Assembly (NCBI GenBank): GCA_022225965.2
Contig: JAKJXP020000001.1
Location: 992,001 to 1,056,000 of the forward strand
Origin: Diatrype stigma
Lineage: Eukaryota; Ascomycota; Sordariomycetes; Xylariales; Diatrypaceae
Length of the DNA: 64,000 bases
Reading direction: 5' to 3'
In this document: positions 34,659 to 44,625 of the stretch, piece by piece
Layout: each line of letters opens with the position of its first letter
Position numbering within the stretch: position 1 is the stretch's first letter
The notes under the pieces: model-generated
Database searches by the model: none
What the model saw: the letters and a program-made list of their open reading frames with translations, nothing else
What the model was told of the DNA's origin: nothing
Made by a program: the position numbers and the translations under genes

Positions 34659-37600
34659 GCAAGCCGAATATGCTTTTTTTGTCGATAATAAAAAAATAAA
34701 CGTTACGAAAGCCCCGTTATAAAGTATTTAATAAGTTAACATTTTCTGCTAAAGGCTTATATTCGCCATTAATAAATAAGCGAAATAAAAAATGCAATAT
34801 TTAGTTGCTAATTTAATTATTAATTATGCCAATTAAAGCAATTCGAATTACGAACGACTTGCTTATTATAAATAGCTGCTAAAAATGTAACGATATGATT
34901 TTAATAAGATAAAATTTTCCAATTTCATTACTGCTATTAACGTATAATAATAGCTGTTTTGGCTGGTTATCGGTAAGAAAGCTTTAATAATAATCAATTA
35001 CTGTATTATATATAATTTGCTATTCGGGATTTAAGGTTTTAACCATATTTAATGATAAGTTTTTAATATCGTAATTGTCGGGATGTTTTTTACGGCGCTT
35101 TTTTTAATAGCTATCGCTGGCGAAGTTTTCGTAAACGTACCGATTAATATAAAAGGACCAATTATAATTAATATTAATATTATAGCGGCCAAGTAATTTA
35201 ACGTTTTCTTATTCGGGCAAGAAATTTGGTACTATCCGAATAATATGCTGCTAATTTTTTAAAATGATGTTATTCGCATTATTTGGGCTAGGCTTGAATT
35301 TTTTATTATCGGGCTAAATATTCTTTCGGTTAATCGTACCGTAATAATTATTCTTATAAATATGATGTTACATATAATATGTATATATTATAATATAATT
35401 ATCGAATTTAATTTCGTTATTAATTAATAATTCGTTAATATAACGATAAAAATGATTTAATAATAGCTTTATTCGATAAAAGTTAAAGAATTGCTGGTAA
35501 ATTCGAATAGGCTTATAGCGAGGGAAATAATTTAATACTTTAGGCTACGCATTAATAATATGCCATTTCTTAAAATCCTAATCTTTGAAATCCCAGCGTT
35601 CGACGAATTCGAAATACGAAACGTATTTCATATATGTATTTCTTTGCTTATATTTTTCCCAAGCTATAGCGCTTTTTTTAATCTCGTTGTTTTCGCTATT
35701 AAGGTTTAGGATTCGGACATGCTTTTTAAAAGGGCGACAATCGACGTTGCGTATTATACGATTATTTTTTTATAAAAGGAATTGTAACAAATAATAATAA
35801 ACCTTTTAAGCAAAATAATTTCTTTTTTCGATAAGTTTATTTATAAGTTTAGAAATAAACGAAAGTATAGGGTTATTATTAGTTATATATAACAAAATAA
35901 ATTAAGTAATTTAAGCATATATGGCAGATTATTATTCGGATTTGCCGTAATATTTGGCTATATAATTAATAATAGCCGTATCGTTAATATACGAAAAAAT
36001 ATCCGTATTAATTAGTTACGATATAATTATTAATGGATTAAATTAATTAAAATAAATATTATTGCATATGGCATTAAATAATTATTAGGATTTATTTTTT
36101 ATTTTAATAACGCGAAATTCGTTTCGCATAAAGCGTAGAAAATTAAAGCGGCAAACGGGATCTGGCAACTTCTTGCCTTTTTTCCGAACCTCGTTAGCCG
36201 CCTTTTTGGTAATCCGGAAATAATACGCAATAAAATATTTATAACGTTAGCAGCGGTTTACGATATTATTTAATTATTGCTACATAAGTTCCGTATAAAA
36301 AGGATTAATGCATAGCGGATTACTATCCGTACCGCCGTAGCCGATTTTTTGGAATTTAAGATTTATGGCAATGATATGATAGCCTTAAATTTTGGCGTAT
36401 ATGTTTTGACCTTTTTATGTGTCCATATCCGGAAAAAGGCTACTTTTAAACCAATATAATTTATAAACGTAACCGCTGCCATAATTTTGCCATTCGAAGC
36501 AGTATTAAAAGTCGCCGAAATTAAATTTTTCCGTTAGTACGATTTTTCGAAATAAGGTAGCCCGAAAAAAAAAATGCTACGCAACAATATAAAGATTTTT
36601 ACGTAATAAACGCCGAAATAAGCTTATTTGTTTTTGTTCGTTTAATTGCTTTTATCGGTTAAATTTAAGCATATAACGGTATAAGTTTTATTAATAAAAA
36701 TCTGCCGAATTTAAAATAATAAATGTAAACGGCAGCTTTAAGTAATAAAAAAAGGCTTTTAATTTTCGCCGATGTTTATATTAAAAAAACGAATGCCTTT
36801 AATAATACTTATAAACCGGATAATGCAATTAAAAATAATTTATGCCTTAAGCTTATTCGGATTTTTAAGAGCTTTTTATAATTGATGCTTAAAAATGGGC
36901 GAATTAAATTCCTTATTCATAAAATAACGGCTATAGCTATGGGCTTGTTTACGTATTAAAGTGTTTAATGTAATATATCGAAAGGTATGATGCTTAATAA
37001 AGCGATTATTTTTTTAGCGCATAATATAATTGAAATAGTTTTAATATTTAATAATACGTTACCGAAGCTTAATAAAATCGGCTTTGCTATAAAAATAAAA
37101 TATAAGATACGCAAAAAAAAATAAAGCGTAAAATTAATTGAATTTATTAAAAAAGGTTTGCCGCATAAATGGTATTAAAAAATAATAAGCAGTATTTAAT
37201 TAAATTGTTTATAACGGTATATTCGATTCCGAAAACGACGGATTATTTTTATTGTTTTCTTTTAAACGATTTAATTTAAATGCTTTAATAAATAAATTAG
37301 GAACCGCCGTTTTATTGCATGCATTAATATTTTTTGGAATAATTTTATTTACGGAATTTGCGTTCGGATTTATTGCTGTATATATTTTATTCGTTTCGTA
37401 AATATTAAATAAGTCGTAAATATTGCCATTTTTAAGTAATTAAAATAAGTTATAATGATTTAATATAAAGTTTACATAGCCCGGATAATTTGCAAAAAGA
37501 AAGTTTAGCCATATATATATAGCTTAGCGACGAATACGAAATCGCCGGCGAAATTAACGTCTTATTTTTGGAACATTATCGGTATTTTTAAAACGAAAAA

Positions 37601-38715
37601 AAATTATATCGAAATGCTTTGGAAATAAAAACAATTCGTTATATACCTTATTAATATTGCGCAAAAAATGCATAATATATTCCGTATATTTATATTATTA
37701 ATTACGAATTTATAAAAGATTAATTAATTAATTAAATTATGTAATAATAAAATAAATAATAAAAATATTAATTATAATATAAATTCTTATAATAAATAAT
37801 TCCTCGATTGTTTTAAACGGAATAAGTTAAAAAAAACGTCGTTAAAATTTAAATTATTATTAATAAAAAAATAAAAAGGTTCGTTTATTAATTTTTTATT
37901 ATCCTTTATTTAATAAGTAATGTAAATATTTATATTTAATAGCTTAATGTCGAATTATTTATGTTAATAATACGGGCAGAAATATATTTGTTCCGCTTTT
38001 AAGGCTTCGTCGAATTGTTTTTTAATAACTGCGTTTTTAAGAAATAACGCAAGCTTTTAGTTATTGCCTTTATATTATATCGGCTTTTTGTCGAAATTAC
38101 GATGTTTTAAAAGTCGAATTTGTTGCCGTTATTTACGTTTAATTGTTCGAAAAAACGCATAATTATGTATTCGAAATCGTTTTCGTTCTCGCGTTCGAAT
38201 TTGCTTGAAAAATAAAAAAAACGAAAAATCGAAAGAAGCTTATGAATTACGATTAAGGCTAATATGTTGTAATTGGAAAAATTATAGCGTTGGTTTTAAT
38301 ATTAACGTCGATATACGTTTAGGCGTTACGTAATAATTAATCGAAATAAAAGCACGAATAATTCGAATAATTCGATTAAGCGGGCGATTATACGGCTTAT
38401 TACGCGACTTATTACGCAGTTAAAAAATAAATAATGTTATAATCGAATTAAAAAATAATAAAAACGGCAAAAAAATAAGCTAAATATATTAATATAGCCG
38501 TATTTTTGATAATATTGGATTAAAAAATTGTTTTATTAATGGATTTGGAAAGTTTGAAATAATAAAAAATAAAAAAGGCAAATAATAATTAAAAATAAAA
38601 TAAAATTAAACTTAAAAAGGGATTTATAATGTTAATTCGTTTTTTAAATTTAATTAAAATGTATCGTTATTAAAATTTAATTTGGCCCGTAAATTAGATA
38701 ATATCGGGATTTGCG

Positions 38716-39408
38716 ATGGCTTTTTTTGGTAACGTCGTCGCGACCGATAGTTTCGTTAAATAATATGTTATTCAAAACGGGCGGCAATTATGCGAAGTAA
38801 ATTATTTTAAACTTATTTATTACGATAATATATATTACTAAGCATTTCGTAAATTAAATTTATACGACGTCGATTGGATTTAAGTAAATGGCGTAATTAA
38901 ATTATTAAAAAATGAAAAGTCGAATAAAGATGGGCCAAAAGCTAAAATTAAAAAGCTGGCTGCTAAAAATTTAAAAATTAATAAGCTAGCTGCTAAAAAG
39001 CCAAAAATTAATAAGCCAAAAACTAATAAGCCACTTATTAAAAAGCTACTTATTAAGGAGCCATTTATTAAAAAGCCAGCTATTAAAGAGCCAATTGAAA
39101 AAAAGCTGGCTAAAAAGGAGCCGGCTGTTAAGAAGCCAGAAATTAAGGAGCCAATTAAAGAAAAGCTGGCTAAAAAGGAACCGGCTGGATAGGAACTGGC
39201 TGGAAAGGAACTGGCTGAAAAGGAGCTGGCTGAAAAGGAGCTGGCTGGAGAAAAGCTGGCTGGAAAAAAGCTGGCTAAAAAGAAGCTGGTTAAAAAGGAA
39301 CTGGCTGGAAAGGAATTGATTGGAAAAAAGCTGGCTAGAAAGGAACTGGTTAGAAAGGAACTGGCTGGAAAGGAGTTGGTTAAAAAGGAGCTAATTAAAA
39401 AGGATTAA
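38716..39408 (+). pseudogene. RIP-mutated reading frame with a five-residue tandem repeat (possible Helitron cargo)
   Basis: From ATG at 38,716 a plus-strand frame runs to TAA at 39,406 with only three internal stops (38,761, about 38,893 and 39,190), each TAA or TAG as RIP makes from CAA or CAG. The first 70 codons are non-repetitive (VIQNGRQLCEVNYFKLIYYD, then LNLYDVDWI). The rest is a five-residue repeat such as KELAG, KKPAI and KEPAV. Many lysines may once have been glutamates (GAG to AAG), which would give a Glu-Pro-rich tail. It lies between RepHel and the Helitron 5' end, in the opposite orientation. I do not recognise the family. The minus strand of the repeat is also open, so the coding strand is not certain. 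Confidence 0.5.
39095..39405 (+). repeat. 15-bp tandem repeat
   Basis: About 20 copies of a 15-bp unit (aaggagctggctgga with variants). The unit length keeps every frame in register, so this is the DNA counterpart of the five-residue protein repeat. CpA/TpG loss is weaker here than in the flanks. Confidence 0.8.
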
Positions 39409-39739
39409 ATTGGAAAAAACTAGGAAATTAAAAAACCGCATATTTAAAGGTAATACGAAAAAGATTATTTATTGCGATATAAAAATAAAATGCTTATATA
39501 ATAAAATAAAATTAATACTAATTCGAAATAAAAACATAAGCATATATACGTTTTATAAAATATAATTGCAACAAAAAAGGCATTTTTAAATAAAAATATA
39601 CAAATATCGCTTATAAATAAATTAATTTAATGGTTAAAATTATTAATAAGCATAATAAATCTTGGAATTCGTAAAATGATTTATATTAATGAAACTCGAA
39701 AAAGTTATATATAAGCCGCAAATAAATTTCGAAAAATTT

Positions 39740-40070
39740 GTAATGCGTTGTATTATAACGAAAAGGTTACGTATAAAACTTAAAAAGGTTATGTATAAGT
39801 TATACGTAAAATTCGAAAAAGCCGTAACGCATTACGAATAAATTGCGTATAAAATTCGAAAAAGCCGTAATGTATTACGGATGAATTGCGGATAAAAATA
39901 AAAAGATCGTAATACATTACGAATAAATTACGGATAAAAATAAAGAAATCGTAATGCATTGCGAATAAATTACGGATAAAAATAAAAAGGTCGTAATACA
40001 TTGCGAATGAATTACGGATGGAAATGAAAAAATCGTAATATATTGCGAATAAATTATAAAAAAAAATAAA
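39740..40070 (+). repeat. 42-bp tandem repeat near the Helitron 5' end
   Basis: Five or more copies of a 42-bp unit containing cgtaatgcattgcgaataaa ttacggataaaaat occupy 39,815-40,070, with shorter variants from about 39,740. Forty-two bases is 14 codons, and on the plus strand the unit reads RNALRINYG followed by codons that look like former tryptophan (TGG to TAG or TGA). It may be the tail of a second eroded gene. No family is recognisable. Confidence 0.65.
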
Positions 40071-40463
40071 AAGATTTTTAAAAAAAACTAAAATGGTTTA
40101 ATGATATAATAAAATATACGGATAAATTAAGGCAAATTACGAAAAGGCTATAAGCAAATTAAAGCAAGTCGAAACAAATTACGAATAAATTAAAGCAGAT
40201 TTAAATGAAATCCGGAAATGTAATAATATTATTAGCCGTACGTATAAAATAAATGGGTTTTGTTATTATTTATATATAATACTTATAAAAGGTAAAGATT
40301 AATTAGCTAGCAAAACGGAACTAGCTAGTTCGATTAATCGCCAGAGCGAACGCAGCGGGTCCGACTAATCGCAGGCGAAAACGTTCGAGGTATTTCCCAA
40401 GCCTGAATTTCTGGACATAATTTCCGTATCACACCACCTTTATAGAATAACCTCCGGTTAGGA

Positions 40464-40828
40464 TCATTTATTAATTACATGCCTGTTGCAGTTTTTATTT
40501 CTTAGCCGTTTAATTAGCGTAAGCCCGTATAACCTCCGGTTAGGTTTTAATGGCTTAAGGGTTTTTTTTTTTCTTATTAAGAATTAATAAAAAAAAGAAA
40601 AGAAATTCTTAAGCCGGCCAACATATCATTTTTAAAAAAGAATTCCGTATATAAAATAAATTTTAAAAAATACGAATATAAAATAGCGTTTAAAAGATGC
40701 GTAGAAATCTTTCGGGTCTTTTTTCTTTTTTTTTCTTTTTTTTTTCTTTTTTTAAGAGGCTCCCTATAGCGCAGCGAATGGCCGTAGCCTGTTTTTTTTT
40801 TTATATAAAAAAAAGGCCCGAAAACTTT
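40464..40828 (+). mobile_element. Second short Helitron, right part; split by the large Helitron
   Basis: Matches 26,930-27,300 of the short Helitron in the same orientation: cctgttgcag, the taacctccggttagg arm (40,530-40,544), the cttaaggg palindrome, the gcgtttaaaagatgcgt block and the terminal hairpin ending at 40,828. Its left part is the 24-bp remnant at 22,618-22,641. The large Helitron therefore inserted between A (22,641) and T (40,464) inside this copy. Confidence 0.75.
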
Positions 40829-41214
40829 TAAAATTACATTTTAAATAGCTCGTAATATATCTAGTTATATTATGGCGATTTTTATGTTTATCAAAATTAG
40901 CCTTTATAAATGGAATTATTACGCGTTAATTTATTAATAATTTAAAAAGCTCGTATTAATAATAACTTAATACCTTACTTATATTAACGATTTTTTTCGT
41001 TAAATTATTTCATTTATTTATTATCTCTTTAGTTTTAGTTTTTAATTAAGAAATTATTATTATTTATTAATTAATATTTAATTTATAATCTTTTTTAAAT
41101 AGGTCTTTATAAATTATATAAATAATACATAAATTTACGTTTTTTATCGTAAAGTCTTTTATTAATAATTAAGATTTTAAAAGATCGGTTTTCTTTTCTC
41201 TTTATTGCTTAAAA
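40829..41214. other. AT-rich RIP-mutated sequence before the gene island
   Basis: Very AT-rich, with TAAT and TTAAT runs. I see no gene or recognisable repeat. At about 41,215 composition changes abruptly to gene-like GC content. Confidence 0.6.
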
Positions 41215-41919
41215 ATACCGTCGCGGTGGTCGGCTTTAAGGGGCGATCTGGCCGTATATGGGGCAGTTACGTGGATTTTATACTAGATGGATCCTCTTAG
41301 CTTTTATTCTGGCTTCAGTTACTTAGGTAAATATAACTTCGTTTTCCCTCATTCCTGGATCCCTATAGTGATCTAACAATACCCGAGTGGTAAAAGCAGT
41401 TAAGGTAAGCAGGCTGGTACGTATTACATTTACGCCTGGACGGGAAGCTAAAGATGAGTCTAGCTTCTACCCATTTGCCTGGTTCTACGTGTGGGCGATG
41501 TCAAAGTCGATCCCGTCAAGATAGTCCATGTCTTCATAACATGGTACAAATACGTCTGGATGCTGGTACAAACAGTGTGCTTTATATATTTTCGTAGCTC
41601 ACCAAGATATCACGCCTGCTATTTAACGACATAGGGTTACATTACTAGGACCTGTGAATTGGCCCATAGACGCCATGCATTGCATCAACATAATCCGAGA
41701 CCCGAGCAATCTCGTCATCTCGCCGACAAATGAGGTTATACGCACCAGCTCGCAACCTCGTTCGTCAGTGAATCTTTACCACACCCCTCCCCCAAGTATT
41801 CCGAGCTATCAAGTACATCCATTGATGGCGACTTCATACCGAGATTCCGCGTTTATCGTAACAATGTGGCTTTGGCATTGACCTGCTTGGGTGCAAGGGT
41901 AATTCCGATACATATATAT
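41215..41919. other. Intergenic region upstream of the transporter gene
   Basis: Normal GC content and no RIP bias. No conserved gene is recognisable. The 75-codon open stretch at 41,654-41,881 has no supporting feature. This region probably contains the promoter and 5' leader of the transporter gene; I see no clear TATA box. Confidence 0.5.
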
Positions 41920-44625
41920 ATGGAGGCTGTTTCCGAACAGTCGAGAAACGTAAAAGTTATGGTTGCTGAACGCGGATTCGAAAACCACACAATGACTGAG
42001 ACCAAGGGAGAAACTCACCTTCGGGTGATATGTGCAAGTAGTGTTAGACCTTCCCCTGAGGGGAACCCCTTTCTCGGAGATGAACATCCCCCCGTACAGG
42101 CAGAGCTTCAGAAGAGCGAACCTCCCATCATCCCAATTGCCACGCTGTTTGGCAGGCAGCGGAACGTTAACTTGGATCAGATAGCCACACAGCCGTCTGT
42201 CTTTGATGACCCGGAAGTTGCGAAACACTTCCAGCCGACTGAGAAATACGAAAACTTGCATCGTTTCGCCCCAAGCGCCAGGTGGACTTGGGCTGAAGAG
42301 TTGCCACTAATTAACAAGATCGACTGGAAGATCACCCTGTGGGCATGTATAGCGTTCTTCGCACTTGATCTCGACAGGGGAAACCTGAGCCAAGCCAACA
42401 CGGATAACTTCCTGGAGGATTTGTCCATGACCTCTAACGGTGAGTTATATCCTGTAGTTATAGCAATAATGCAAGGCTAATCGTTTCGCTAGATTACAAC
42501 CTAGGAAATACAGTCTTCAGGCTGGCATTCCTGTGCGCGGAACTGCCGTCCCAGCTCATAAGCAAAAAGCTCGGTGAGAATAGCAATATATGATGATTGT
42601 AATTGTGCTAACCTCAGTCTCAGGCCCCGACAGATGGGTGAGTTGACCGGGAACTCTGATATGACTACATCCATGTTCTTACGTCGTGACAGATACCGAC
42701 TATTATGTGCCTGTGGAGTGTTGTATCTGCGGCTCAATTTTGTCTCAGTGGACGGTCGGGTTTCCTTGTTTGCCGTGCGTTGGGTATGTATCCTCATTTC
42801 CGAACTCTGCATCTCCCGCCAGCAAGATGATGCGGAATTTAGGTGGTTCATGGGTCTTTTGCTTCGAACACTAACCCATTGGCAGTGAGTGAAGTCCACA
42901 CTTAATCGGCTGTCTTGTCATCAGCTTGTACCGGCCCCAAATGTCCCTCGGACACAAGCTTTATAGCATAGTTGTATGCTGACATATAGTAGCTGGGCAT
43001 TCTTCAAGGTATCGCCGAACCCCTGAACACCATTTCATCATCGATATGAAGTAGGGTGATGCGATTATATATGCATACCTGAATGCTGACCAACCCAGGT
43101 GGCTTTATCCCCGATATGATTTTGTATTTAGTCTGTCACAAATGTCTCCCAGATCCCATCCGTGTACTGACGAGTGATAGTCGTACTTCTTCAAGGGTGC
43201 GGAGCTTCCTTTCCGCCTGGCTTTGTTTTGGACAGCACTCCGAGTTGTGGATATCGTGGCCCCGATTCTGGCGTTCGGGATTCTGCGCCTCCGCGGAGTG
43301 CATGGCTACGAAGGCTGGAGATGGTTGTTCCTCATCGAAGGCTTATTCACACTAGTCGTGGGAGTCTGGTCGTGGTTCACCATGGCCGCAAGCCCTACAC
43401 AAACGAAGTCCTGGTATCTACCCAGAGGCTGGTTCACAGAACGCGAGGAAGTAATCATGGTTAATCGTATACTTAGGGATGACCCTTCGAAGGGAGACAT
43501 GCATAACCGACAAGCGGTTGACTTGAAGCTTCTGTGGAAGTCTATTACTGATTTCGATCTTTGGCCGATGTATATCATCGGCCTATTATTTCAGATACCC
43601 ACCGGGCCGCCTGATCAATACCTAACCCTGATACTCCGAGGTCTCGGTTTCGATACATTCAACTCCAACTTATTGTCTATCCGTAGCCAAGTGGCGGGCG
43701 CCATTACCGTCAGTTGTCTAACCCCCCCCCCCCCCCCCCGGTGATTTCCCACCATGCGCGTATTGACAGGAGTATAGATGCTTGCACTTACATATCTTTC
43801 CGAATCCTGGTATGAAAGATCTATCACTAGTGGAATCTACGAGTTATGGGCTCTACCTAGCCTGATTGCCCTAGTTGTCCTGCCAGGTAATGCTTCGGCA
43901 TGGGCGAAATATGCTGTCCTGACGGTCTTGTTATCAGCCCCATCGCGTAAGAGCCGCCCACGGCTTTCCTACAATAAACGCCTTGATATATGGATACTGA
44001 TGTATACTATAGCGCATGCCCTTCAAGTTGGCTGGTGCAGCCGCAACTCCAACGCTGTGAGGACCAGAACCGTTTCTGCTGCGATGTACAAGTAGGTCGT
44101 CGATATATATATCGGTAGCACAGAGCTTACGGGTTGGAATTACTATGTAGCATATTTGTGCAACTTTCGGGTATTGTGTACTCGAACATCTACCGGGAAG
44201 ACGACAAACCCGACTGTAAGTCAACCAGTGGGACATGCTAGTCTCGCACAAGCAGTCTACCAATCCCCCATGGACCCATGCTCCATGGAGCTAACCTCGA
44301 CACTAGATCGGCGTGGGAATAAGCAGCTAGTAGCAGTATGTGCAGCCAATATTGTGGTGTACGGGTTGACGAAGGCATACTACATATGGCGGAACAAGAG
44401 GAGGGACGTGGAGTGGGACGCGATGACAAAAGATGTGAGTCGTCTTATCCCAGTGTGAGCAGCACGTACTCACTGTGATCACCGCGTATTCGAGGTCAAC
44501 TGGTAACTTCTGAATGGTCAATGGGCAATGGTCACTGACTCCAATTCCGGCAGGAACAACTATGCTACCTGGAAACGACTACGGACTCGGGCAGTAAGAG
44601 GAAGGATTTTCGGTTTGCACACTGA
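41920..44625 (+). CDS. MFS transporter, Dal5/Liz1/Vht1-type (12 exons, one suspect junction)
   Basis: A plasma-membrane symporter of the anion:cation family, which takes up allantoate, pantothenate, biotin or nicotinate; the substrate cannot be told here. Exons: 41,920-42,439; 42,505-42,573; 42,624-42,637; 42,693-42,782; 42,993-43,008; 43,099-43,130; 43,181-43,708; 43,778-43,946; 44,013-44,091; 44,151-44,215; 44,307-44,434; 44,554-44,625, giving 593 residues. Family marks: [48 protein letters not shown] (after TM1), [10 protein letters not shown], and the terminal DFRFAH. Eleven introns of 50-210 bp, with exons as short as 14 and 16 nt. After exon 4 the frame needs ttg/ctg, but the GT donor lies one base further (ttggGTATGT), so this copy may carry a 1-nt insertion. 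The start ATG is tentative. It is the gene next to the transposon block. Confidence 0.8.
43718..43740 (+). repeat. 18-C homopolymer inside a transporter intron
   Basis: A run of 18 cytosines lies within the 69-bp intron 43,709-43,777 of the transporter gene, between the gtcagt donor and the tatag acceptor. It is noncoding, but such a long C run is slippage-prone and could also be miscounted in the assembly. Confidence 0.85.

Larger units (their letters stand above)
25950..38060 (-). pseudogene. Helitron Rep/Pif1-type helicase (RepHel), RIP-inactivated and split
   Basis: Minus-strand frame in three pieces: about 38,060-34,674, 28,165-27,301 and 26,187-25,950. In order: an N-terminal zinc-ribbon-like FCPYYQHKQFDIKLLNIN (37,941-37,977); Rep motif CFEWQNYGSGYVYKLYW (36,451-36,500), in which the HUH histidines of GHVHG are now tyrosines; CRFNF (36,133-36,153); NDTAIINYIAKYYGKSE (35,930-35,985); helicase Walker A NEIGKFYLI (34,897-34,941) after LNPEQQIIYNTVIDYY; motif II FIIDKKS, cut by LINE-A; motif III GNFFQLPPV (28,035-28,061); QFPLFIIYTIII, then KSQG, then GLLYIAVFKMSALQGLIFDI (about 26,040-26,110). 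One or two frame changes upstream of 36,500 may be introns. By family knowledge RepHel nicks and unwinds DNA for rolling-circle transposition; this copy cannot work. Confidence 0.85.
22642..40463 (-). mobile_element. Autonomous Helitron, RIP-mutated, with nested insertions
   Basis: The 5' end, read on the minus strand from 40,463, is TCCTAACCGGAGGTTATTC. The 3' end at 22,642 is the outer edge of a long hairpin (aaatttttttgacc at 22,642 pairs with ggtcaaaaaaattt at 22,721-22,734). The flanking host reads gctata, element, tcattt: A on one side, T on the other, and no target duplication, as Helitrons do. The 100-bp 5' arm (40,362-40,463) returns inverted at 22,811-22,910, about 170 bp inside the 3' end, giving asymmetric inverted repeats. 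Inside lie a Rep/helicase gene, LINE-A at 28,166-34,658 and a short Helitron at 26,188-27,300. Without these it is about 10.2 kb. Confidence 0.82.

Noticed and set aside
27301..35050. A coherent plus-strand protein spanning the LINE insertion
   Set aside because: The minus strand carries the real helicase motifs (FIIDKKS, GNFFQLPPV, Walker A) over the same bases; the plus reading matches no family.
39095..39405. A CRISPR-like array
   Set aside because: The 15-bp units are contiguous without spacers, and the genome is fungal.
22642..40463. Starship-type giant element or TIR DNA transposon as the identity of the large element
   Set aside because: The long inverted arms first suggested a TIR transposon, but there is no target duplication, one arm is subterminal, and the gene is a Helitron RepHel; no tyrosine-recombinase captain is seen.
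44100..44125. A TATATATAT stretch as a promoter
   Set aside because: It falls inside an intron of the transporter gene (44,092-44,150).
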